This document shows, in pieces, positions 49,450-60,604 of a DNA stretch of 64,000 nucleotides. Every line of letters begins with the position of its first letter. Positions within the stretch are counted from its first letter, which is position 1. The stretch covers positions 1 through 64,000 of the forward strand of contig JAAAJB010000061.1 in NCBI GenBank assembly GCA_016098155.1, written 5' to 3'. Below the pieces are notes generated by a model, which saw only the letters and a program-made list of their open reading frames with translations, was not told where the DNA came from and did no database searches. This DNA comes from Actinomortierella ambigua. Taxonomy: Eukaryota; Mortierellomycota; Mortierellomycetes; Mortierellales; Mortierellaceae. A program made the position numbers and the translations under genes.

Positions 49450-52400
49450 GGTGTTGTCTGAGGTAGGCGTTTGTTAAGAAGTGGGGGGGGGGATAGGGAG
49501 AGGCGGAGGAGAAGAGGTGAGAAGGAAGGTTGCAGTCGGAGGAAGAGAGGAGAGGAATGAGCAATGCTTTGTGGAGTGGTGCGCAATGGCTAAACAAGGG
49601 TCGTCGACTGAACTATTATCCGGAGGGTGGGAGGGGAGAAAGGGGTGCAATGGAGAGGAATGAAGGGGAAGAGAGTCGATGGAAAGATGGGTGAATGAGA
49701 GTGAAGAAGGGTCAGGAGAAAAGGAAGAAAGTGAACAAGGCTCTAAGCTTGGACAATAGTTTGTTCTCCACTTACACAAAGTGTGGAAGCAGGGTGGGGG
49801 AGGGGTGGGTTATTGTATTCTCTCCCCGCGTGCGTGCGTGTGTAGCCCCTCCCCGCAGGGGCGTTGGAGCGGTGATCGCACTTTTGCCGTGCCGTACCTG
49901 CAGGTAGTCTCCATCACTGTTGATCAACTGTTGTTTTCTCCAACTGCCCGGCCCCCCACTGCCTCCGTTGCTCGGGGAGTTTTGCGATTGCCCACACAAC
50001 TGAACCCTGCGACACGTGATATCGGGCACAACCAACTTTTTTTTTTTGGGCATAGGAAGAGTGGGGGTGGACATTGGCAAGATCCCGGCTCGCACAAAGG
50101 GGAGGGGGGGCGACTCATGTGGGAGGGGATGATACTTTAGCGGTTTGATCCCCTTTTACAGGCATTGAGCCTGTGCTTGAATGGATCCCTGTTGGAACGT
50201 CTTTTTTGGTGCCACTTTCGACGACGGAGTGAGAATACACAAGTCCTGACCCTCCCTCACCACCCTCGACTACTGCTGAGTGAGCAAAATGAATCGTACG
50301 AGACAAAACAAAAAAAAGGTCCCACAGAATGAGTCGGACATGAATGGCCTGTCCGCTGGGATTGACTCGGCCCTATAAATTGAAGGCGGCTCTGGGACTG
50401 TTTGTGTTCCTTGTCTTTATTCTAACCTATAAAGACTGACAATAACTTATGTTATGTATTCGGTAGTTGATGATCTCGGCTATGTTGCAGCACGTCAGTC
50501 TTTTCTCTTTTCTGGCCTCTCGGGGTCGGGATTGAGGGAAGTCGGGCGAGATGGCATAACTGCCACAGATATCTGATGCCGTCCCTTATTACAACACAAA
50601 AAAGGAAAAAAAAAAAAAAAAAAAGGGCGCCACGATGAAATTGATTACCCACAAATCCCATTCAGTTCTGTTGAATTTAAAGTTCATTTCATTCTGGAGC
50701 TCTCTTTGTTCCGCCGTCGAGTCCATATCTGTTGTGTGTGTGTGTGTGTGTGAAGAGAAGAAAAGAAAGAGTAGTGTGTGTATGTGGTCGTGCCCTCCCT
50801 CTGTTGACTGCTGCTGCTTCTGCTGCTCTTGTTGCTTCCTTCTTCCTCCTCTGCCGCTGCTGCTGTCACCTACCCTTCAGTGTACACAGAGCAAAAAAAC
50901 GAGAAAGAGAGAGAGGGAGTGAAAGAGAAAACAGAACGAGATCCAAACCTTGTTTGTTTGTCCTTTTTGTTGTCTGACCCACCCACCCACTCACCACCAC
51001 CACCACCACCACTTTTCACCACCACCACTTCCCTCCTCTGTATTCCCCTCTTCTTTTCTTTTTCTATTTCTCATTCTCTTTCTCTTCTCCCTTCTCTCTC
51101 TCTCTCTCTCCCTCATTACTCTTTCCTACATTTATTCATTCCTCCATTCATTCACTCATTACCATCCAGCATCGACTGCACTCTTCTCTTTTGTTTCTCC
51201 ATACAACCCAACCCTGTCTTCCCTTATTGCTGGAATAGACCACCTCTTTTTTTTTATTTTTCCCAGAAACCCTCTCTCAACGTTTTTCTGGGTTCCCTTT
51301 TTTCCGTGTAAACCCTCTTACCCGTCCTTTCCTATTGTTTCTAGTGGTCAAAGTAAGTTACCGATGGGACACAGAACCAACAGAAACAAACGACACCGTC
51401 TCCAACAACTCTTACCCCTTCCCTACGCACACACACACACACACATACAACACTGATCCTACATACATACAAACATACATACATACAATCATTACTCACT
51501 GAGTGAAGAGCTTGACGACACTACTCTGGATCCATGTGGGAGGAAAAAGTGGATAGATGAGGCGCGAGTGTACAGGGGGAGCCTCTTGAAGGCGAGGAAA
51601 AAAGGAGGAAGAGAAAGAGGAGGAGGAGGAGGGGGTGAGGGCGTGACAGGAGGACAAGGGAAAGGGAGGGAGGAAGAGGAAGGAGGACAAAGGAGGAAGG
51701 AGGAAGGAGGAGGGAGGAGGGACCATGCTGCAAGGGATATTGTGTGGGTTGCAAAAAAAAAAAAGTGCTGAAAGGCAGGACATTTAAAATATGAGGGAAC
51801 TCAAGCAAGCAAGGAAGGAAGGAAGGAGAGACATTTGTTTATTTGGCACAAGGGAAACGGATGCTCGATAATACCACCCACCCGGCCATCAACAACCATC
51901 AACAACCTTTCTTTATCTATCACTATCACTCTGCTAAATACAAAATGATGGAATGATAGAGTGCACGGTTACAACAAGCTGGTGCCCCCAAACGGAAGTG
52001 AAGAGGAGATAGTAAGAGTCGTGATGATGAAAAGAGAGACAGTCAGTGGTTGTTGGTTGGTTGGTTGGAGGGAGAGAGAAGAGGAGGGGGGGAAGGTAGG
52101 ATGGAAGAGAGATAGAGAAGGAGGGGGGGAAAGACGTGGAAGACCAGACAGACAGACACGCATACACATATGGAGGGGAATGCGCGCGGATGACAGCAAC
52201 AGGCAGGGAACGAAACAAACCAAAGACAGACAGAGGAAGGAGGGGGGAGAGAGATGTGCTGTATGTGTGAGATGTGTGTGGATGCGGACCATATAGTTGT
52301 ATTTCTTTGGGACAACAGGGACAGGGAAAAAAAAAAAGAGGGCACAGGGAGAAAAGAGAGAATAGAAAAAGGCGACTTACCACTGTCGTGATATGTTCTC

Positions 52401-52637
52401 TTTTTTTTTTTTTTTACTGATTTGATCAGTGTGAGTATAAATGGAGTGGATTGAATTGAGGTTGAATACCCTTTGGATGGAGCGTATATGTGTGTGCACA
52501 CACACTTTTTTTTCTTTCAACTGATGTGTCTCACTCTATATTATTTTTATATATGTACTTTGTTCAGGGCTGGCTGGTGGGAAGGACACAAAAAAAAAAC
52601 CTTGCATCTTTGTTTGTGTGTGTGTGTACAACAGACG

Positions 52638-52638
<1 letters not shown>

Positions 52639-52671
<33 letters not shown>
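52639..52671. repeat. (CA)n dinucleotide microsatellite
   Basis: About 16 CA units, preceded by a short TG-rich stretch (52613-52628) that could pair with it as a TG/CA hairpin. It lies about 0.45 kb upstream of the zinc-finger start codon. Confidence 0.9.
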
Positions 52672-52673
<2 letters not shown>

Positions 52674-52939
52674 CTCTCTCTTCTCCCTCCCTTGAAAGTG
52701 TGTTTGTTGAATGGTCAAAGTATGGGTTGATTGAAAGTTGTTTTGTTTGTTGGTGTCGCTTGTTGTGGTGGTGCCGTGCAAGTGTGTGTAGAGTTGTGTT
52801 GTGCGTGTGCGTATGGGTGCGTGTGTGTGCTGTCGCTGGGTGGGTGTTGCCCCTCCCTTCTCTCTTGTCTTTACTCTTTTTGTCGCAGCTCTGCTCCTCT
52901 TTTCACTCCTTTTTGTCTTTTTCGTTTGCTCGCTCGCTC

Positions 52940-53103
52940 ACTTCTCTCTCTCTCTCTCTCTCTCTCTGTTTCTCTCTCATATACACTTTTTTTTATCGCT
53001 CTTGATTGTAAATTGACTTGCGCTTTATCACTCCACCATCACTTCCGCCTTCCACTTTTTTTGTCGCGCACTATTTTTTTAGTTTGAGACAACTTGTCCA
53101 TCC
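52940..53103 (+). promoter_or_regulatory. CT-rich leader and promoter-proximal tract of the zinc-finger gene
   Basis: A (CT)n run at about 52943-52968 and further pyrimidine-rich sequence end at the ATG at 53104 (TCCATCCATGG). CT-rich blocks of this kind are common just upstream of fungal transcription or translation starts. No specific factor site is claimed. Confidence 0.4.
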
Positions 53104-55686
53104 ATGGCCAACAACCCTTATCTTGGCGGACATCAGCAGCCACCGCCGCACCCAATGCACCCTCACCACCCCCACCATGCCTTTGCTTCTGCCGAGGAGC
53201 AGCGCATCCTAATTCAACAACAACAGCAGCAGCTACAAGCCTACCCTCCCCATCCACGGTCCTTTCCCCAACAACAACAACAGCAACAACAACCACCACT
53301 ACCTTACCAACAACACCGCCGGTCATCATCTAATGCCCACCTTGCCGGTGCTGCTGCTGTTGCTGCTGCTGCACCAACCCCTGTGCGGCACCCCATGCTT
53401 CCGGCCGACCATCCCATGTATCATCAGCAACAACAACAGCAGCCCTACCCACAAGAACCTGTTGCTGTCTACCCTCCAGATGGCAATGTCCCTCCACCTC
53501 CCCATCCATACTACCACCAGCAGCAACATCCGCAGCAGCAGCAGCAGCAGCAATATGTCCCTCACCCTCACCAACATCACCGGTCCAACTCTTCTTCGTT
53601 CTCTGCTCCATACCCACCTCCGTACCCTCAAGAGAATGCCTTCCCGCCTTCGCCGCGCTCCATCCAGTCTGCGCCAGACCAGCACAGCCCACGAATGGAT
53701 GCCTCGCGCCAACCATCGATGGTGCCGCACTTGCACCCACACCCAGCCCAACAACACCCGTCGAGGCATTACAAAACCCCTTCGCGGTCCATCGATGCAC
53801 AGGACCTCATGGTCCCCCCTCCTGCAGGCGCTCGCATGTCACCCGGCCCACCTCTTCCCCCTCAGCCCATGCAGTCATCCTCGTCCTCACCCCCTTTCTA
53901 TCCTACACGCCAACCTTCCCAGACCCTGCCCTATGCTGATCCAATGCAGCAGCAGCAACAACCACAACAACAACAACAACAACAACAACTGCTGCAGCAA
54001 CAGCAGCAACTCCTTCCCGACGGCGGAGAACCACCGCGTCATCCTATGGACAGGGCCTTTTACCCACCACCACCCCCTCCTTCTCAGCAGCCACTACCAT
54101 TTAATCCTTCTGAGCAGGAGATGTGGATGGAGCGCGAGCGTTTGCGTCACCAACAAATCCAATCAACACCACAGCAACAACATCTACAACAACAACCACC
54201 TCATTTCCAGCCTGATCCTCGCAGGGGGTTCATGCACGAGCGGGAGTACGACCGTGAGCGTTCTGAGCACGAGCGAATGTGGGCAAGAGAGCAACAAATG
54301 CACCAGCAGCAACAGCATAATGGCCCTCCTCCTCCTCCAAGTGCTGTTCCTCTCTCTCACCAACAACAACAACAACAACAACTTCAGCAGCAATCACAGG
54401 CAGCTATGCAGGTGCCTCCTCCACAGGAAGGGGTGGCCCAGGCGCACGGCCGACCACTGTACCCTCCAACACAACAACAGCAACAGCCCTTGGTACACCC
54501 CTCTGCCGAGATGCAGTCTACCCCTCATCCTCCAAGCAGTAACAACATTGCTCCTTTGCCACCCCATGCTATTCCTCCAGCTCAAGATCGCATTGGTGGC
54601 GCGCCTGTTTCTGCTTCTGCTGCTGCTGCTGCTGCTCCTGTGCCACCCACCATGTCTGCAGCCCCTCCAAAGAATAAGCATGCACGGCAATCATCGACTG
54701 GCTCTGTTCGCATCAACACCGACCCTTCGCAGCAACAACAACAACAACAACCTCACAGGTCATCTCTGGGCAAGCGGAGCATTGAACAGTTGGGTCCATT
54801 GGACCCTTCGGTCCAACTGGCTCCAAACATGCGGACACCAGCGTCGCCGCCAACGACCCCGCCCGCACCCCGTTTTCTTTCGCCTGACAACGAGATGAAT
54901 GTGACTGGACCGCTGCTTCAGGGCGCTGACCACTATCAGCAGCAGCAGCAGCCACCAGCACCAGCACCAGCACATCACCACTCTCTGCAACGACAGACAT
55001 CGAACCGTCGTTCAGCCGAATGGATGCCTCCACCAGCGCCCATCTCCGTGCCTCCTGGCTCGACATCGTCGTCGTCCATGCCACCTCACCCGTATGCTGT
55101 CGACATGACAGCGACTTCGTCGTCGCCAGCGCTCGCATCAGAGACGTTGCGGCTGAAGATTGAGCCGGGTTCGGCCGTGGCTGTGGCAGGCGCTGTGACA
55201 ACGACGTTGATGGTGGCCGACCATGATGAGGCCATCCACGGAGGTGGCCATATCGCCATGACATCCACGTCGACAGCAGTGTTAACACCCCCTTCACCGC
55301 CCAGCACGGATGCGCCGGACATGATGATGATGCTGAGCAACAACAATAATAATAACAACAACAGCAACAAGCCATTGACGAAGGGTGCGTTCTCGTGTGC
55401 AGAGTGCCCAAAGACGTACAAGACGCAGACGGCATTGCTCAAGCACCAGTGGGAGCATAGCCCTCACTGGGGGATTGTCGATGGCGAGTCGGACATGAGC
55501 AAGCACCAGCAGATTCAACTCATGGAGGTAAATACAGAACAGACGTGTTGTTCGTGTTCTTCGTGTTCTTTCGTGTTGAAACAGGGCTAAAAAAAAATAA
55601 CTTTGCCTAACTCCTTTTATCTTTTATGTTGGTCATCATAGGCTGCTCAGATCCTGCTGGACATGCGCTCAGGAAGGAACCTGTAA
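53104..55686 (+). CDS. poly-Q C2H2 zinc-finger protein, probable transcription regulator
   Basis: Two exons (53104-55527 and 55642-55686) give 822 residues. The first 760 residues are almost entirely disordered: Gln, Pro and His runs (for example around codons 110-150, 280-300 and 420-440), Ala runs and Ser/Thr-rich stretches. A single C2H2 finger lies at about residues 762-782 (CAEC ... LLKHQWEH, C-x2-C and H-x3-H) followed by HWGIVDGESDMSKHQQIQLMEAAQILLDMR. That tail after the finger, with an Asp/Ser-rich loop and an Ala/Leu helix completed by the 45-nt second exon, recurs in fungal zinc-finger regulators. The small exon starts GCT GCT CAG after a CATAG acceptor and ends at TAA 55684. Gln-rich arms suggest an activator or co-regulator. 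Neither target nor pathway can be inferred. Confidence 0.86.
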
Positions 55687-56048
55687 TATACAAAAAATCT
55701 TCGACCTCCCTCCCCACCCCCTCCTTTCTCATTACTCATTACCTGTAAACAAACTATCGAAAAAACCTCCCTACCCCCTGTAGTATAGCTCGTCTTTTTT
55801 TTTTTTCCTTTGCTCTCTTCTTTTTTTTTCGCACAAGATAAACCCACTCCACAAATAAAAACAAAGCACTCATGGAAACAGAATAATATATAGGAGAAAC
55901 ATAGCTCTTTTGTCCGAGGAAGTGAGACATGCTGCTTTTGTTGGGGGGAAGGGGGGGAGGACGGCCTGTGTGTATGGGGTCTAACTTTTTTGATACGAGT
56001 CGCGTCTCGCGGGTTGGGGGAGAGGGGTTGGACATCTCTGTGTATACT
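55687..56048. other. convergent 3' region, nothing coding seen
   Basis: This 362-bp stretch lies between the convergent stops of the zinc-finger gene and the amylase gene. It contains T-runs and an A/T-rich patch at about 55850-55905, as expected for two facing 3' UTRs. Confidence 0.6.
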
Positions 56049-58482
56049 TCAATCATCTTCCAGCAAATGATCCCAACCATGCTCCAACGGCTGGGGGAGC
56101 TCTGGGTGGATGTCTGGATTTTCGATACTGGACGGTAAAGACGAGACCGATGTGGACGAAGAGATGCCACTCTTGATGCTGCTGCTGCTGCTGCTGTTGC
56201 TGTCGCCGCCGACACTGCTGCTCCTACTTCGACTATTACTGGTGTTGTTGTTGTCATGGCAATGTTGATGATGATCCTCCTCCTGATGTTTCTCTTTCTC
56301 GTGCTCATCATTTTTGACAGGGGAAGATGATGATTCTCCCCCGACTGCTGCGACATGCCCAGATTCTTGCACGGTGATCCAGTGTTTGCCCTTGACTTTG
56401 GGCACCCAGATGGAGACGGATCCCGGGTGACACTTGAACTCGGCCCAGCCATCGTTGTTGACCGTGACGGGGTCTTTCCAGTAGCCCATCATATCTGTCC
56501 AGACCGTGTTCTTATTGTTGTTGTCAGCACCAGCACCAGCACCAGCACCAGCACCACCGGTAGGGGCCTTCATCCATTTCGAGCCCGCGGAGTCGGAATT
56601 TGACACGACGACCGCCAACCCTTGAGGATGATGCTCGTCGCCGTCTCGGACCCAGCCGACACAGTTTGGGTGGTCAAAGTAGTCGTGCTGAGGGCCATAG
56701 GCAAACTCCTTGCGGGCGAGTAGGATCCGCGAGAGCATGGCCTGACAGGCTGGGATGGCCGTGTGGGGCTCGTCTTTGGACTTGGCCTCGATCCCGTAAA
56801 AGTCGCCGTAGAATATACAGGGGAAGCCATCGAACCTCAGGCAGATGATCTATGGTTATAGGTAGACACAGAATGTCGGGATAAGGATCTTTTTTTGTTC
56901 AAGTTTCATCGCTTGGGGAATGTACGTGATGAGGGGGTAGAGGGGGGGGGCAAAGGAGTAACGAGGAGCAGGGAAAAAAAAGGATAGCAAGCAACTTACG
57001 GCAGCAGCGAGTGGCTTGAACCACGGCTCGACCCAGCTCTGGAGCCCTTGGTAGGGCTGGGTATCGTGGTTGTCGATAAAGGTAACGGCCGAAGCGGGAC
57101 ACTTTTGAACAAGCGTGTTGTCAAAGATGGAGCGCATGTCAAACTTGGCACCTTGTTGGCCAGCGCGCATAAAGTTGAAGTGCAATGGGACATCAAACAG
57201 GTGGATATGCCCATTGCCATCCTTCGGCTGCGTCTCGATCCCGTCCAGGTCCTCCTTCCAGTACTCGCCAACACAAAAGAACTCTGGTTGCTGCAGGTCG
57301 TTACGGATGTACTGCAGCAAGTGGGTGATGAATCCAAACGAGACGTGCTTCAGAGCATCAATGCGAAACCCGTCAAACCCAAACTCGTCTTGCACGACCC
57401 ATCGCGCCCACTTTTCAGTCTCTGCAACCACCTCCGGGTGGCCATAGTCGATATCGCTCAGCATGAGATAGTCAAAATTGCCGTTTTCGTTGTCGACATC
57501 CTGCGCAAAGTCTTTAAACTCGCCCTTGATCTTAAACACTGCCTATGAAAGATGAGGGAGAGGTGTGAGGAATGGGTTACAACTGGACAGGTACACACAC
57601 TAGATAGTAAAGCGAATGCGAAGAGACGTGTCTCTTAAAAAAACAACGTGTGTACCTTTCGTTTGGCGGCATCATCCCAATCGACGCCACTAAAATGAAA
57701 CCAATGCCACTTAAAGTCAGAGTACTTGTCTTTGCGGCCAGGGAATGTAAATTTTGTCCACGCCGTGATCTCACGAGGCTCCTCAATCTCTACCATCCGG
57801 TCGTTATTATCGACAGCCACTGCCATAAAAGTCTCTTTGGCATCAGCGGCGCCCTTGTGGTTCAGCACCGCATCGAGGTACACATGCATCCCGAGGCGAT
57901 GGCATTCGTCGATGGCTGCTTGTAGCTCAGCCTTCGTGCCATACTTGGTAGGCACTTGGCCCTTTTGATCAAACTCGCCAAAGTCCCACAAGTCGTAGGG
58001 GGCCTTTGGTTTCAATTGTCGTGGTAGGATAAATATTCAAAAAGAGGAGGATCGTAGTGAGAAAACGGTTTTCTTGTCGCTGAACCAACTGAATCCCATT
58101 GACATGAAACAAAGTGCTACACTTACATAGCCGACGTCCTGCTTGGACCTACAGAGGTCGAATGGATAAGAAAATTCCCGTGTCAGATCACATCCAACAT
58201 AGCTATTTTGTTCCATGAGTAAAAAAAAAAAAACTTACATCCCCTTGAAAGGAGGCGGGATCCAGATGGCAGAGAGACCAAGCGAGTCTAAAATGGGTGC
58301 CTGTTCCTTCAAGCGGATCCAATGCTTGTGATCTGAAGACAGAAGAAGAAACAGGTTTTAGTGTTTCTGTACTAAATAGAGTGCTCTAGACTGCAGTTAG
58401 CGTGTTCCTCTCTTGACGAACCTGCAGGAGTGTACCACTCAAAGAATTGGAACATGGTGATGTTCTGGTTATCCTTTGGCAT
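56049..58482 (-). CDS. intracellular GH13 alpha-amylase with long C-terminal tail
   Basis: Six exons (58422-58482, 58239-58332, 58127-58148, 57656-58003, 57000-57542, 56049-56849) give 622 residues. The protein begins MPKDNQNITMFQFFEWYTPAG with no signal peptide, so it should act in the cytosol on glycogen or alpha-glucan, like the cytosolic GH13_5 enzymes of bacteria and fungi. The TIM-barrel motifs are present: DAVLNHKG (region I), GFRIDALKH with nucleophile Asp at about residue 237, GEYW with acid/base Glu at about 268, and IDNHDT with Asp at about 331. Exon 3 is 22 nt and encodes SKQDVGY. After residue about 515 the protein continues with roughly 105 residues of Ser/His/Glu/Asn-rich tail (SSSSPVKNDEHEKEK...), absent from typical family members; it is probably disordered. 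An Ala-Gly repeat lies in the C-terminal beta domain. Confidence 0.94.
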
Positions 58483-58693
58483 GATGGATAATAAACAAGG
58501 GTGTTGGTGGACAGAGAGGTGAATATGGAGCGATGTGCTGAATGAGGCTGGAAGTGTCGTATTTATCCATTTCATAAGAACGCTGCCTTCCAAATCGCAC
58601 CTCTGATGTCTCACTTCCATTACATCACTTTCAGAGTTCGAAGGCGGGGCTGTATTTTTGAGTGCCTCTTACGCTGACATTCTCTCTCTCTCT

Positions 58694-58728
<35 letters not shown>

Positions 58729-59561
58729 TCTCTCTCTGACACACGGTGTTCGCGTACTTGTCATTGGCTCCAAAGAGTACCTTACCTTCAAAATAAAAAT
58801 GCTGACAGCCAAGAGTCGCGATGATACCTGGTACCTCTCCTGCGATTATTGCCAAAAGTACATATAAAGATGCGTAGGCAAGAATACCATGACTGGTCAT
58901 AGCATCTGAAACCGATCCTCGGTCGAAGGAAGCAGGAACGCACGGATGGTAGCAAGAACGCTGTGATGTAACTCAGCGTAGCGTACATTACACAGCGAGA
59001 ACTCCACACTCCCTCAGGTAGGTTCCTGGATGTCGTCACCTTTTTGCACCTTTCTTCATAGGTGTAACGCGTCGCATTGGCCCATTCTGTTCTCGCGCTT
59101 TCGCAAAAAAAAAAAAAAAAGTGGTGGCAGAGGGGACATGTGATGTCAGAATCGAAACTGTATGGTCATCACTTCATTTATCTCCCCCTCAGCATGCTTC
59201 TACACAGCGAGACAATTGTACCTGCATCCCAACATACACGATACTTGTCCCACAGACCGCAATTGAATTCCTAGCTCCAGCCCTGATGTCTCTATTCTCA
59301 ATGGCAAGATGCTTGTCCATCCTCGACAGTAAGGGACAGCCCACTTGGCGCACTTATAAAATCCTTGTAGGGGCCATGAGGCTCTTATCCTCCCCAATCC
59401 ATCCTCTCTCAACTTTTGCCTCTTCCCCTGCCCTCGTCCCCTTCCCCTGACCACGCCCTCTTTTCTTTCTTTATCTCCCTCTCTCTCTTCCCGCTTTTTC
59501 TGATAAACAAAGAGGCAAACAAATACGTGCAAAGAATACCCAACCAACCAAAACCCAACAA
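58483..59561. other. divergent intergenic region of the amylase and GPI-protein genes
   Basis: About 1.08 kb. A (TC)n tract lies at 58680-58740, and CT-rich sequence at 59400-59500 precedes the plus-strand gene. No coding signal was recognised. Confidence 0.55.
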
Positions 59562-60263
59562 ATGATGCGTACCCTGAACCCCGTCGCCCTCGCTCCCATG
59601 CTCCTGTTCTCCGTCATTCTTCTGTCGTCCCTGCCCATCCCATCGCGTGGCCAAGCGAGTACAAGCAATGGTGGTGGTGGTAGCGGTAACGGATTCATTG
59701 ACTTTCCGTCGTCCGTCCCGTCGTGTGCGACCTGTGAGCCGGCCTTTGCCTCCCCAGCCTGCCAACAGATCCTAGACTCGATTGCCGAGCGCGCTCAACC
59801 GGAATCCTCCTCCACCACGAACACGATGACGATGACGGTGTCCAACGCCACCCTGATCGCCTGCCAGTGCCACCCGACCTTCTTGGACGCGTATTCGTCC
59901 TGTGTGGACTGTTTTTTGCAGACCGACCAGCTCGAGATTGTCTTTGGCAAGATGACTCAGGGTGCGACTCGAGCGGACGCTGGTCGTGCGCAGGTGCCTA
60001 CTCAACAGGGTCTGGAGGCGTACTGCGAGTTGGCTTTGTCTGAGAACGCCACCGCTACGAGCGAGGAGGAGCAGCAGCAGTCGACGACGACAAAGACGTC
60101 GTCTGATCCTGCCGCTGCTGCCTCATCGTCCGAGTCGTCCAGCTCGCTGTCGTCATCAGCTTCTGCCATGTCTTTTTGGCCACCTCTCTCGCTGATCGCC
60201 TCGCTGTTCACACCCTCTATCGTGGCGGCTATGCCCGTAGTCTTGCTCCTTCATGTTGCATAA
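59562..60263 (+). CDS. secreted Cys-containing, probably GPI-anchored protein
   Basis: Single exon of 233 residues. Residues about 8-30 are a signal peptide (hydrophobic core LAPMLLFSVILLSSL, then a likely cleavage after SRGQA). The mature part has a Gly/Ser linker and a Cys-patterned domain (C-x2-C at SCATCEP, ACQQI, ACQCHP, SCVDCF, YCELAL; about eight Cys), reminiscent of small fungal cell-surface proteins but not matching the CFEM pattern clearly. A Ser/Thr/Ala-rich stalk (about 170-205) leads to a C-terminal hydrophobic segment ending PVVLLLHVA, typical of a GPI-attachment signal. N-x-[ST] sites occur in the mature region (NAT). Two adjacent ATGs compete; the first is used. A wall or plasma-membrane surface role is inferred, function unknown. 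Confidence 0.75.
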   Translation: MMRTLNPVALAPMLLFSVILLSSLPIPSRGQASTSNGGGGSGNGFIDFPSSVPSCATCEPAFASPACQQILDSIAERAQPESSSTTNTMTMTVSNATLIACQCHPTFLDAYSSCVDCFLQTDQLEIVFGKMTQGATRADAGRAQVPTQQGLEAYCELALSENATATSEEEQQQSTTTKTSSDPAAAASSSESSSSLSSSASAMSFWPPLSLIASLFTPSIVAAMPVVLLLHVA

Positions 60264-60604
60264 AGTCTTTTTTCTTAGGGAGTAGGCATTTTTTTTTGTC
60301 GTCAAGTATATTCGACAAAAGCGAAAAAAAAAACTAGTGTACATTAGGGTATCGAAAAAAACAAGAGTTTTGAAAATATGACTAGTTGTGTTTGTGGTGT
60401 CCCAAAAGAAAGCTCCTTTTCTGGGCTTCCTCTGCAGAGAAAAACAAAAAGGCCGATGTTTGATGTTTGATGATGATGATGTTTGATGTTGCTGTAAGAT
60501 TGGGTTGGTGTTGACGGGTTGGATGGTGACAAAAAGTGCAAAAAAAGACAGAAAGAAAGAAGGGAAAGACGGGAAAGGCGAACGCCAACAATTTTTGCTG
60601 TCGA
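60264..60604. other. convergent 3' region, nothing coding seen
   Basis: This 341-bp stretch lies between facing stop codons. It is T-rich near 60290, with A-runs at 60325 and 60540 and a short TGATGTT repeat at 60457-60490. Confidence 0.6.

Larger units (their letters stand above)
49450..53103. other. 3.6 kb between divergent VWA8 and zinc-finger genes, no gene seen
   Basis: The region contains the promoters of two divergent genes. It is dominated by low-complexity DNA: purine-rich on the plus strand at 49490-49700 and 51590-51740, pyrimidine-rich at 50960-51150 and 52840-52970, CA repeats at about 51430-51453 and 52639-52671. Frames of up to 170 codons are Pro/Ser/Leu-rich shadows of these tracts. 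A TATAAAT-type box with CT-rich sequence downstream occurs at about 50374-50430 (plus), but no coding sequence follows it convincingly. Confidence 0.5.

Noticed and set aside
53333..54898. 521-codon frame overlapping the zinc-finger gene on the same strand
   Set aside because: CAG/CAA-repeat DNA is open in several frames; this frame gives Asn/Leu/Ser runs and lacks the finger.
20044..58482. Glycogen phosphorylase and alpha-amylase as a storage-glucan gene cluster
   Set aside because: They are 31 kb apart with unrelated housekeeping genes between; co-location is probably chance.
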